DNA of 64,000 bases from Nageia nagi (lineage: Eukaryota > Pinophyta). A program made the translations under genes and the position numbers. Below the pieces are notes generated by a model that had not been told where the DNA came from, searched no databases, and worked only from the letters and a program-made list of their open reading frames with translations. Every line of letters begins with the position of its first letter. Position 1 is the stretch's first letter. The stretch covers positions 6,696,001 through 6,760,000 of the forward strand of contig JBITNC010000002.1 of assembly GCA_050084985.1 (NCBI GenBank), in the 5' to 3' direction. This document shows positions 23,690-34,149 of this stretch, one piece after another.

Positions 23690-23760
23690 ATGCACTTCAT
23701 AAGGCCTTGAAGGAATAATTGAACATTAACGAGTTGGATGTCACTACCAACTGTTAATTC
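23690..23760 (+). repeat. Two further small stem-loops with similar flanks
   Basis: CTTCA (23695-23699) can pair with TGAAG (23708-23712) and is followed by GAATAATTGAAC. GTTGG (23733-23737) pairs with CCAAC (23747-23751) and is preceded by AACATTAAC. Both resemble the units of the upstream array and may be its eighth and ninth members. The rest of the leader to 24177 holds no gene. Confidence 0.45.
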
Positions 23761-24177
23761 TTACTTCTTTGTAACCACCGACATAACACACTTGAAGCCA
23801 TAGAGCCAGTTACACTTGGAGGTGATGACCAAGGTAACTTTCCTTTAGGTAGGAGTCAAAAAAGAGACTCATCTAGAACCAAGCCAAAAGCCATAGAAAC
23901 TTGTAGACATTACTTATAATTACCCAACCTACCTTGTTTAACACTTGACTAGTCAAAACAAACTAGGAAAATTAAAAAGACTAAAAATAAACAACCCATA
24001 TCGTTCATTTAATTCAGACATTAAAAATATTTGAAAAAGTTAAAGAAGATAATCACATCGTTAAAAGTAGGTTTGCATATAGGTTGTTTGTGCATTAAAT
24101 TGTTTTCTCGAAAACATAATATAAAAGATAAAAATAGAGTTTCTTTTTTACGATGCTTGTTTATAATATCTAAAAAG

Positions 24178-24660
24178 ATGGTTCAAACTAGAAGTATGAC
24201 CGCTAAGAAAATGCGAGAACACCCATTTGAAATACAAGAAATAGATTTAGACAATATGGATCTGATAAAATATCTGGTTAGGAGGCCACCTCCTTTAGAT
24301 GAATCAGATCCACGGGTAGTTCGTTATGAAAGTAAAGATTGGGATTGGGGTTATGATCAATCTAGATTGCAAAGACAAAGTATAGAAGATCCTATTACCA
24401 AGGCTAGAATGCAAGTGTTAGATGAAGAGTTAATTGAAATTCATTGTCACTTAGCTAATTATAAGGCTATTCCTAAGATGTCTTCTAGTTTACTAGGAGA
24501 TGTTGAAAAACTAAATCATAGATGTGATAACTTAGAAATAGACGAGGATAAATCTCGGGCCAAAACCATAGCGGTACCAGAGACTGAGCCATATAAAGTT
24601 AAATATGAAAGATTCATTTATCTATTATCAGACAACCGAAAAGTTAGTTCTTTAATTTGA
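24178..24660 (+). CDS. ORF1 of the Tat-like element (MVQTRS protein)
   Basis: I chose the ATG at 24178 because the protein then begins MVQTRSMTAKK, a start often seen in plant gypsy gag-type proteins; the open frame itself extends upstream to 24031. The ~160-residue product is acidic and charged with no zinc knuckle, and its role is unknown. It ends at a stop at 24658-24660. The next frame begins 27 bases later in another phase. Whether these were once one ORF, or ORF1 and gag-pol as in some Tat elements, cannot be decided from this copy. Confidence 0.55.
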   Translation: MVQTRSMTAKKMREHPFEIQEIDLDNMDLIKYLVRRPPPLDESDPRVVRYESKDWDWGYDQSRLQRQSIEDPITKARMQVLDEELIEIHCHLANYKAIPKMSSSLLGDVEKLNHRCDNLEIDEDKSRAKTIAVPETEPYKVKYERFIYLLSDNRKVSSLI

Positions 24661-24686
24661 AAAGAGGGAACTTCCTTTTCTCATAA

Positions 24687-25665
24687 ATGTCTCAAATTAG
24701 GAAAAATGAAGTATCAATACCTACAAGTAATTTATCTCAAAGAGCTCCTTCAATAAAGCAAATAGAGAAATCTTATTCTTCAAAAGGAGGATTACATAGA
24801 AGGACATCTAAGTACAAAATAGAAGAGATACCTTCTTATGAAGAACTAGAAGAACGACGATTATGTAAAACAAAAGTTGATCAAAAATTCACGAAAATAT
24901 ATGCTAGTGACATTAAAAAGGTCGCAGAGATGCAATATCTTCTAAAGGAAGTTGACGAATTCATTAAAATTCAAGAATAAGAGAATAAATTAAAAGAAAT
25001 GGAAGATAAACTTCTTAGAGATAAAAGGAAATTTAGAGAACAAGAACAAGCCAACAAAGAAAGAAATGAGTTCTTGGAATAAGAAAAGAAAAGACTTCAT
25101 AAAGAGCATGAGAGTCAACTTCATTTACAGGAATTACAACTTAAAGAATTAGAGAATAAAAAAATAAAAAGGGAATAATACCTACGTATGGAGAAAGAAA
25201 AACAAAGACAGTGGGATGAATATCAAAAAATAAAGAATTTGAAACCGAAAACTCCTAAAGGAAGTCAAATACAAAGATATCGAGATCCTTACTTAGACAA
25301 ACAAGAAGCGATGGATAGAGAGACAGCCATTTTATTACAAAAGGAAATGGATAAGGAACTAGAACTGCAAAAATTATATGATAAACAAAAGCAAGATTCT
25401 ATTAAAAGTTGGGTTGAAAAAACCCAAAATCAAACAAGACAACCTGACTACAAGGTAAAAGATCTATATGGAAAAGGTATATCCCAAAGACCTCCTAAAA
25501 TACCTATTCCGTGATGACATTCACCTCTTAAAATATTACCTCCACCACCGTCAGAGTTTCCTTCTGACTATGAGTCTTATACTTCAAGATCAATTTCGGA
25601 AAAGGATCCGAATACTCGAAGATATCATAGACACACTCAAGGTCATAGAACTGATAAAGAATTAG
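24687..25665 (+). pseudogene. Coiled-coil N-terminal region before gag
   Basis: One frame runs from 24687 with stops near 24978, 25080 and 25178, and continues as the open stretch 25188-25514. The protein is extremely rich in Glu, Lys, Gln and Leu (for example ENKLKEMEDKLL and KRLHKEHESQLHLQELQL), typical of a long coiled coil that could drive assembly of the particle. The same frame leads into the gag domain at 25674, so this is probably the N-terminal part of one gag-pol protein. Stops show it is broken. Confidence 0.6.
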
Positions 25666-25673
25666 AAGACTTT

Positions 25674-26620
25674 ATGAAGGATTTTATAAATCAAGAAATG
25701 AATGTTCAAGGACTTCAAAAGTTAAATTACAAGAATATTTGCAATGAACCTATTCATCCAAGTGTTATAAAAAAGAAACTACCATATAGGTTTGAATTTC
25801 CTAAAATAGAATCATTTAAAGGAAGAGAAGACCCCAAAGAACATTTGAGAAAATTTACATTTTCTAGTTATCAGATAGCCAATGATGACTCATTAATGTT
25901 ACGTATATTTCCTATGACACTCGTAGGTCAAGTTTTGGATTGGTATAATAGTTTACCTATCCATAGTTTATATACGTTCGAACAATTGGCTAATCAATTT
26001 CTTGAACACTTTAGAATCAATATTAAGGAAAGATCTTCAATTACTGATCTTACAAGATTACAATAATTTCCTGATGAAACTATACAAGATTACATCTTAA
26101 GATGGCGGGCTATACTCACTAGTATGCCTTATACAATACCACAAGAGGAATTGGTTAAATTATTTAGTCAAAGTTGTTTAAGACCAATAGCCAGTGTTCT
26201 CCAAATTCAACAACATAAAACTTTTGAAGAAGCTATTGCTCAGGCAGTAGTTATAGAAAGAGTTAAAATTCAAGATGGAGAACTAAAGCTCAAGAAAAGA
26301 GAATACAAAAAGGGTAATCAATATGAAAACAATACTAAACAACCACAAAACAATCAAATAGCTATGACAGAGAATTTTGGTCAAGCTTCAAAAATCGAAG
26401 AAAATGTTGAACCTAAGCCTAAAAGAAATTTTACCCCATTAGCAGAACCATTAGCCGAAATACTTAAAAAATTATGTGATAATGGTATGATTAAATTACT
26501 TGATATAAAACCTGAAAATCCTAATGCTAAGGGAAGCAAATGGTATAAGGAAAATTAATTTTGTGCTTATCATAGGCAAAAAGAACATAATACAAATAGA
26601 TGTTGAACTTTACAACATAA
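25674..26620 (+). pseudogene. Gag capsid domain with a zinc-binding remnant
   Basis: The Retrotrans_gag domain is clear: PYRFEFPKIESFKGREDPKEH, then LRIFPMTLVGQVLDWYNSLP, FEQLANQFLEHF and, after a stop at 26064, FPDETIQDYILRWR. At about 26556-26606 the words FCAYHRQKEHNTNRC give a C-x3-H-x4-H-x4-C pattern, the short zinc-binding motif seen in Tat-type gags, preceded by a stop at about 26556. Frame is kept from the upstream coiled-coil region. Its role was to package genomic RNA. Confidence 0.75.
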
Positions 26621-27035
26621 AATTCAAGACTTGATAGATAGTCGAAAAATAGATGTGGATAATCCTGTTGTGCCTTCAAATCAAAATTTAGGGATATATC
26701 AAAAACCCTTACCCTCACATCAGGCTAACAATGTGGCAATTATCCCAAACCAAATGAACTATACATGGAATAATAAGGATATACCATTTATAGGGACTAT
26801 AGATGATTCAATACATATGATTGGTATAGCTACAAGAGCACAACAATATCAGAATAAACAAGATAATCCATGAAAAAATCAATCGATACCAAACCCAATT
26901 AATATACAACCTATACCTCCTCCGCAACAACCCAAAGTTTCGATAAAAGGTGCTCTTCAACAATAATTAAAAATGTCTCCAGTCAAGATGACCTTATTTG
27001 AATTATTACAATAGTCTGAGAGTTATAGGGAAGCT

Positions 27036-27850
27036 ATGAATCAAATTCTACAAGAAATTCAAGTGGATATTAGTAACCCCAATAATTTTATTTCAATAGT
27101 TCAAAGTTTGAGGATATCTCAACAACCTAGCATCACCTTCTACGAACAAGAAAAATTAAATAACGATGGACCAGGCGGACTTGATCCACCTTTACATATA
27201 ATTGGTAAAGTAGATGGGAAATTATTTAAAAGAATTCTGATAGATGAAGGTTCAACTATAAATATAATTTCAAATGCTGCATACAAAAATTTGAATTTAT
27301 TAGATTCACTTATCTTAGCTCCTTCTTTACAAATTAGGGCGTTTAATGATGCAGTGTGTTCAACTTTGGGATCAATAGTGCTTTCGATTACAGTAGGGGC
27401 TAAAACCATTCAAACTTTATTATATATAATTGAAGGAAATATTATACAATACAACATTCTTTTAGGACATCCATAGATTAGAGAAATGCAATGTGTTCCA
27501 TCAACTTATCATGGATGTTTAAAATACATCTACAAAGATAAAGTTCATTGTGTGTTTAAAGATCCAGATCCTTATTCACATTGTAATTTAATTTTTGATC
27601 CGAATAAAGTGACATTACCATCTCCTAACTTATCAACCATATTAATGAACAAAAATATGGATCAATCTGAAGTCATGAAGGTAAAAAGTGATATAGTTAT
27701 ACAAGATAAAGATACTTTGGAAAAAGTTGCTAAAACTTTAGACAAAAAATATGGAGCTTCTTCATCAAAACAAGTGAATACTACATCTAATAATGACTCA
27801 TCTAATGTATATCCAATAAAAGTTAAATTAAGAGATATAGGGATGGGAAA
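27036..27850 (+). pseudogene. Retropepsin protease of the Tat-like element
   Basis: The protease shows RILIDEGSTINIIS as the active-site Asp region (D-E-G-S, as in many Tat proteases), followed by AFNDAVCSTLGSIVLSI and YNILLGHP, the second conserved block, after which a stop stands at 27474-27476. The frame goes on to 27860. There a one-base shift near 27850 moves the coding sequence from one phase to another, in which everything downstream through integrase is read. The enzyme cleaved the polyprotein. Confidence 0.75.
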
Positions 27851-27865
27851 TATGATGTAGATGAT

Positions 27866-28747
27866 GTGGTATTTAATATACCTTCATCACAAGAAGTGGG
27901 TAAAGTATCCGAATCACCTAGTGTAATTGGACAAATAGTACCTTTAGGAGAAGTACCTAATCAGACAACATTTATCTATGCGGGGATAGTAGATCCTGTG
28001 TCAACAATACCCAATCAAACATATGAAGGAAGTTTCAATAATGATATGAAATATTTATCGCCATGTTCAAGAACATTTGTCTTAAACTATTTTAACAAAT
28101 GTAATTGGCAAGGATGAGGATTGGGTCGATATGAACAAGGTCCACGAGAAATAATTGAATTACAATATCAAGATCCTACTGATAAAAGGGGATTAGGTTA
28201 TCAAAATGAAAATAAAAAGCTTGCTAAATTGGAAAATTTAGGAGAAGAGAATTTGGATTATAATGAAGAAATTTTAGAGAAAGAATCCATAGTACAAGAA
28301 ATTATTGATATAAGAGAAGAACAATTAAGTGAAATGGATGTCTTAGAAGGTGTTGAAATGCTCTTTATTAATAATATTGAGCCACCCTGGAATCATTCGT
28401 GTTTACCAAGTGATATACAAGAAAAAATAAATAAAAATGTTGAATCATCAATCAGTCTATATTCAGATATACCATCGATAAATATGGTTACAATAAAAGA
28501 GAATGATATTGAAGATCAAAATAATGAACAAATAGATGAAGTTAATGAAAATCAAAGTTTAATCAAAATAATAGCCAATACTTCTACAGATGAAGTAATT
28601 GCTGATTTTTCTCTTATATCATCTAATCCTTTGGTACATGAATTCAAAAATGTAGATCACATACTTGGTTCCTATGAAAATCAAGTATGCACAAATGAAC
28701 AAACTCAAGAATATGATGAAGAATATAGTGTTAACGATAATGGTTAG
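27866..28747 (+). pseudogene. Linker with G-patch-like segment
   Basis: After the frameshift the frame runs with a stop at 28115-28117 to 28747. Around that stop it reads CNWQG, then GLGRYEQGPREIIE, then DKRGLGYQ. That spacing of W-x-G, G-L-G, Q-G and G-L-G-Y is the G-patch pattern, an RNA-binding module known from RNA-processing proteins and some retroelements. The remainder is an acidic linker leading into RT. The G-patch assignment rests on the Gly pattern alone. Confidence 0.5.
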
Positions 28748-28879
28748 ATACCAATACCAAATCAATTAGAAGAAGGGTCACATATGCTTACCGAAAAAGT
28801 ATTAGAAATAAATATTAGTAATGATCCTCAAAATCCTAAAATTATTCAATTAGGAGAAAACCTCACAGAAAATGAATAA

Positions 28880-29610
28880 GAAGAAATTATAACCTTATTA
28901 AAAGAATGAGAAAAAGTATTTACATGGTCATATGCAGACATGCCTAGAATAGATCCTAAATTAGTAGTACACAATTTAGCATTAAAGCCTGATGCTAAAC
29001 CTATTAAACAGAAATTACGTAAAATGCATCCTACTATAGCATTAATGGTAAAAGAAGAACTTCAAAAATTATTAGAAGCTAAATTTATACAACCTATAGA
29101 TTACTCAGATTGGATATCTAATATGGTACCTATGAAAAAACCAAGTGGAAAAATAAGAATATGCACAGATTTTTGTGATCTCAACAAAGCTTGTCCTAAA
29201 GATGATTTCCCTCTACCTAGCATTGATAGTTTGGTAGACTCGATAGCAAGACATGATATGTTATCATTAATGGACGGGTTTTTTGGTTACAATCAAATAA
29301 AAATAGCTACTGAAGATCAACATAAAATAGCTTTTATAACTCCATGGGGTACCTTTTGTTATAAATTTATGCCTTTTGGATTAAAAAATGTCGGGGCAAC
29401 TTATCAAAGGGCTATGACTTATATATTCCATGATTATATGCATGACATAGTAGAAGATTATGTCGATGATTTGTTGGTTAGATCTAAATATCGAGTAGAT
29501 CATGGAAAAGACCTAGTTAAAGTCTTAGATAGATTATTATAACATAAAGTAAGATTAAATCCAAAAAAATATGTTTTTGGTGTAACTTCAGGAAAATTAT
29601 TAGGATTTAT
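28880..29610 (+). pseudogene. Reverse transcriptase of the Tat-like element
   Basis: The main frame at 28940-29542 is intact for 200 residues: LRKMHPTIALMVKEELQKLL, PMKKPSGKIRICTDF, NKACPKDDFPLP, SLMDGFFGYNQI, TPWGTFCYKFMPFGLKN and the catalytic YVDDLLV. After a stop at 29540-29542 the thumb continues with LNPKKYVFGVTSGKLLGFI. The YVDD and CPKDDFPLP wording fits the Tat branch. The catalytic residues are present in this copy, but the polyprotein is interrupted on both sides. Confidence 0.85.
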
Positions 29611-30095
29611 TATGTCCCGACGAGGAATTGAAATAGATCCTAGTAAAGTGAAGGCAGTAGTAGACATGCCACCTCCTGCAAATCTAAAACAATTACAAAG
29701 TTTACAAGGTAAGTTACAAGCCATCAGAAGGTTTATAGCTCAACTTTCTGATAAATGTAAACCATTTACAAAATTATTAAAAAAGGGAGTAGAATATCAT
29801 TGGGGCAAAGAGCAACAAGAGGCATTCGATGAAATCAAAAGATATTTATTATCTCTGCCTATCTTAAGTTCACCAAGAAAAGATGTACCCTTCTTGTTAT
29901 ATATCTCTGCTACTAAAAATGCTTTAGGAACAATGCTTGCTTAAAAGAATGAACACAATAAAGAACAAGCTATATATTATCTAAGTAGAACCCTAGTGAG
30001 CTATGAGATTAAGTACATATATTTGGAAAAATTATGTCTTGTTGTCATTTTTGCTACTAAAAAACTTCAACATTATATGCTAAATCATATGAAAT
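29611..30095 (+). pseudogene. RNase H, truncated by an internal deletion
   Basis: The frame at 29612-29944 covers the RT-RH junction (GIEIDPSKVKAV, LQGKLQAIRRFI, WGKEQQEAFDEIK). RNase H then starts with LLYISATKNALGTMLA, where the first catalytic Asp of the usual Y-x-D is replaced by Ser, and continues to KLQHYMLNH at about 30085. The second half of RNase H and the additional RNase H typical of Tat elements are missing. The text jumps within a few bases to the second half of the integrase zinc domain. Confidence 0.7.
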
Positions 30096-31130
30096 GATTA
30101 ATATGAATGGGGTATTATTGGCCAACTATGGAAAAGGATTGTTGTGAATATGTTAAAAAATGTTTTAAATGTCAACAATACGCTCATTTATTCTCACAAC
30201 CTTCTCAAGAACTACATCCTATATAATCACTTTGGCCATTCTCTAAATGGGCATTAGATTTAATAGGACAAATTACACCTACGTATGCTGGTGGACACAA
30301 GTTCATCATTACAGCGACTGAATATTTTACTAAATGGGTAGAGGTTATTCCCATGACTTCCACCACTGGTTCACAAATTGCTGAATTTATAGAAAACTAT
30401 ATTATATGTAGATTCAGCATACCGAACCAATTAATTACGGATAATGGAAAGAATTTTAAAAATAAGGATGTAAAACAAATATGTGACAAGTATAAAATTA
30501 AACAAATTTTTTCCACTCCATATTATCCACAAGGCAATGGACAGGCAGAGGCTACTAATAAAACTATTTGGAACATCTTAGCAAAAATAGTAAATGATTC
30601 TCATAGAGATTGGCATATGCAAATACCAAAAACCTTATGGGCTTATCGTACCAGTGTACGCACTCCTATTGGGGCAACACCCTTCTCTTTAGTATATGGA
30701 ATAGAAGCCATCCTACCCATAGAACTTGAGATACTATCCCTTAGAGTAAATATAAGTGAGCAAAATTCCAATGAGGAAGCAAGACAGACTCGCTTAGATC
30801 AATTGTTACTTTTAGATGAAAAACATATTAATGCTTTAGAGAATATGCATGTTTATCAAAAGAGGATAAAATGAGCTTTTGATAAAAGGGCTCTAATTCG
30901 TGAGTTCAAAATAGGTGATTTGGTTTTTAAAGAAAATCAACAAACTTCACGAATAGAACGATAGCTTAGAGATAAGTTTGCTCCGAATTGGTTAGGACCG
31001 TATATCATTACGAAAAAATTCGGTAAAGGAACTTATCATTTATCAGATTTAGAAGGAAATGAAGAGTGTGAACCTAGAAATATCATGCATCTTCGACCCT
31101 TCTATACATTAAAAAAAAAATGTGTACATT
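30096..31130 (+). pseudogene. Integrase of the Tat-like element
   Basis: Only the Cys pair of the zinc domain remains (GYYWPTMEKD then KKCFKCQQYAH). The core is complete: WALDLIGQITPTYAGG (first Asp), LITDNGKNFKN (second Asp) and YPQGNGQAEATNK (Glu), mostly within the open frame at 30353-30874. The C-terminus follows with stops at about 30872 and 30963, through IGDLVFKENQ and WLGPYIITKKFG (GPY motif) to MHLRPFYT near 31110. The enzyme would insert element DNA and make the 5-bp duplication seen at the ends. Confidence 0.85.
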
Positions 31131-31209
31131 AGTTTTCTTTCATTGTTAAATTAATAAATAAATAAAAGTATTAATAATTATCAAGTGTTAATGATTAAAA
31201 CAGAAAGGA

Positions 31210-32428
31210 TGAATCTGGCAAAGGAATCTGCTGAAGGTAGCATAATGCCACCACAAGTATGATTTCCACCACCAAGATATCCAGGTGATTTAGCATTAGC
31301 ATATTTAAAACATGGATTTGATTTTAATATCTTAAATTATTTACAATTGACTATTGATGAACAATATGAAAGAACATATCATATGTTTTGTTGTATAAAT
31401 AATGGTTGGGAAGTCACTTTTTATGGATACGAAGTAAGCATTATTTTATATCCACAAATCTATTTCACCTATATGGAAAGAATATCACAAGAAATAACAG
31501 TTTTCTGCCTACAATAGCCTTATGGAATACCGAGAATCGTCATAAATTACCAATTAACTGAGTATTCACTCCTTTAGTTAGGCTGAAATATGTTAAACAA
31601 TTAACCAAAAGCCTAGAAAGGATGGATGAAATTTTACATTATTTACCTCATAAAAGGGTGATTTATGATTTTTCAAACACTTTTGTGGCTTTTCCTCCTA
31701 GAACATCACAACAACACTATAGGCAAACTCACAGATTTTCTCGCATGCAAATGCGACACACAATTTGGAAATGAAAGTTGGAGAAAAGGCAAGCTTGTCG
31801 TATTGCCAAACTTACAACGATGAATCAAATAAGGGTTAGAAATGAGATTACCAAAAAACTATCAAAAGGACATAGAGTGTGGAATAATGGAAGTTATCTT
31901 CCGGGGTTCGAAAGTAGGTATGACAAAGATATCTTTATGAAAGTTATTCGTAACGTTCCTACTCCTTTGTATTCAAATATCTTTTCCATGCCTCTTGAAA
32001 TACAACAGAAAATGGCCTTGACATTCTATGATGCACGTGAATCTTATGGTTGGGATGTCAAAGTAAATGGATATCAAGTTATTGTTTGTATCAACGCATT
32101 TGAGTTATGGTGTTCTCCTAACTCAGAATATGATTTAATGATATATTTCTATCTTCTGTGGCCTATAGAGAAGCCCAAAATAATAGTTGATTGTACTCAC
32201 AACCTAACTTTAAAACATTGAGGATGAATCATCTCTATCACTCAAACTGTAACAGTCAAACACTTAGATTATTGTATTCCAGAGATCTATCATAATCAAG
32301 TGGTATTAGATTTTAGTTTTTTGTTTAGTTCAACACATTACTCATTTAATCCTGATGCAGTACAAACTTGATTTGAACGCATCATGAATAGATTCCCTAG
32401 AAAAAATGATAAAATCCTAAAAAATTAA
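31210..32428 (+). pseudogene. Sense-strand extra ORF of unknown function
   Basis: A coding-like stretch of about 400 codons lies after integrase, beginning MNLAKESAEG at 31210, shifting phase near 31520 and staying nearly open to a stop at about 32428. The longest intact part is 31778-32221. It has no motif I recognise. Words such as LKHGFDFNILNYLQL, HYLPHKRVIYDF and YESYGWDV-type stretches are neither envelope-like nor enzyme-like. Tat elements are known to carry extra ORFs here. About six stops and one frameshift indicate decay of a formerly protein-coding ORF. Confidence 0.5.
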
Positions 32429-32829
32429 AAACTGTAAAACACATAAAAATTATAAAACTATAAAATCTACCTAGATGGAAACATCTAGAGGTTACTTGGC
32501 AATTGGGTGCCCTGCCCTCGTATGATGTGAATATATGTTGCATGTCATTGTAAAAGTGATTACCCAGTAAATGTGTAATGTGTGAAAAGGTCATTTTAGA
32601 ATAATCTCCTTGTTATCACTACATTCACTTTGTCTTTTCTTTCATAAGGAAATGATATACCATAGATGATAGAAAAACATAAAGTTTGTGATTGAAGGAA
32701 AATCCATAAACTCCAAGCACTTACAACATTAAAAAATTCTAAGAGAATTTGAATGAAATCATTCTAAGAGATATTAAGAGTGAAAGTTATGCTTCTATCC
32801 TATTGTTCGCTTCATCTCGAACCCAAGAA

Positions 32830-33022
32830 TCATTTGATAGTTAAAAAAAAAAAAGGGAGATGACAAAAAAAAAATTGCTACATTATATCAATGATTCTTG
32901 GGTGATTACAATATCCTCTATCGGGGCTATGGACGCCTGACTGGCAGTAGAGCAAGGTTGTAGCAGGATCGAGGGGTTAGTCCTCATCGAGGCTATGGAT
33001 GCCTTTCTGGTAATGAGGCATA
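32830..33022. repeat. A-rich tract and short repeat between the extra ORFs
   Basis: An A-run with GGGAGATGAC (about 32840-32875) is followed by two copies of a ~36-base unit, ATCGGGGCTATGGACGCC and ATCGAGGCTATGGATGCC (about 32919 and 32985), each ending near GAGCA or AGGCA. It may be the tail of the sense ORF transcript region or a relic of an older junction. Confidence 0.4.
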
Positions 33023-33380
33023 CCTTACGAGTGGTGATATGTCCATTTTGGTTAGCGACCTTCTTTCCTATGGACCTCTATACATTTCATACGGATAGAC
33101 TAGCTTATTAATGTCTCTAGGATATTTCATTTCAAATGATCTAAGAAGGGAAATGAATCTCACTACACACACTGGAGTTTATAGATTTTTTATCAACATA
33201 TAACAATATTGTTTGATATCATCTTAGGTTGTTAAATCTTGAGATAAAGAAAGATAAGGTAGATGTTATAATAACTTGGTTATTAATCCAAAATCACCTA
33301 ATATTTTGTCATAATTTGTATTTTGTTTGTGTTTAGAATCATTTGTATCATTTTGTTAAACCCATTCCTTTCAAGAATAT

Positions 33381-33653
33381 CATTACCGTTGAACATTATT
33401 AAAATTATTTTTCTTTGGAAAGGATAAGAATGATTATTTATTGTTCCCCTAACCAAGATAAAGTTAATGTTCATATACATCCATAAGTCACTAGTGTGTC
33501 ATGTCAAGCCATTTTTATTATTATCCATTACCATTGAACATTATTAAAATTGCTTTTATTTGGAAAGGATAAGAATTATTATTTATTGTTCCCCCAACCA
33601 ATATAAAGTTAATGTTCATATGCATCCATAAGTCACTAGTTTGTCATGTCAAG
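33381..33653. repeat. 145-bp tandem duplication
   Basis: 33381-33508 and 33526-33653 are about 93% alike by eye, with a 145-base period. Both begin CATTACCNTTGAACATTATT and end GTCATGTCAAG. The duplication lies in the non-coding spacer between the sense and antisense extra ORFs. The spacer has no other recognisable gene. Confidence 0.8.
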
Positions 33654-34149
33654 AAGTTTATTGTAAAATTGCCAAGTACGGAAGATGATGCATCTGATTC
33701 TGCAAAAATATAATAAAAATATGTCCTTAAATAACTTAACTTATTTAGATTTATTATTTATAGCAACTATAATCGTACTTATTATTAACTTAATTTTGAG
33801 ATTAGTAACATCATCAATACTAATTTGTTGATATATGTTATATATTTCATCATTATACATCATACATTCCACAATTATATCTACACATCATACATTTCAA
33901 AAATTACATCTATCATTAACATCTATTTATCATCAAGTAATTAAAAGATAATTATGATCTACATAACATCACATTATACCTATTTTATCACAAATCTACA
34001 TATGAAACAAAAACTCATGCATCAAGAATCATACAAATACCATAAATATCAAAGATCTATCTATCTATATATACATCATCACAGTCCATCAAAAGGTCAT
34101 CATAACATCATGAATCATACAATAAAATACAAGGGTCCAATAACCTCAT

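Noticed and set aside
27140-27409. 89-codon minus-strand frame opposite the protease
   Set aside because: Shadow of the retropepsin coding sequence, which has clear motifs on the plus strand.
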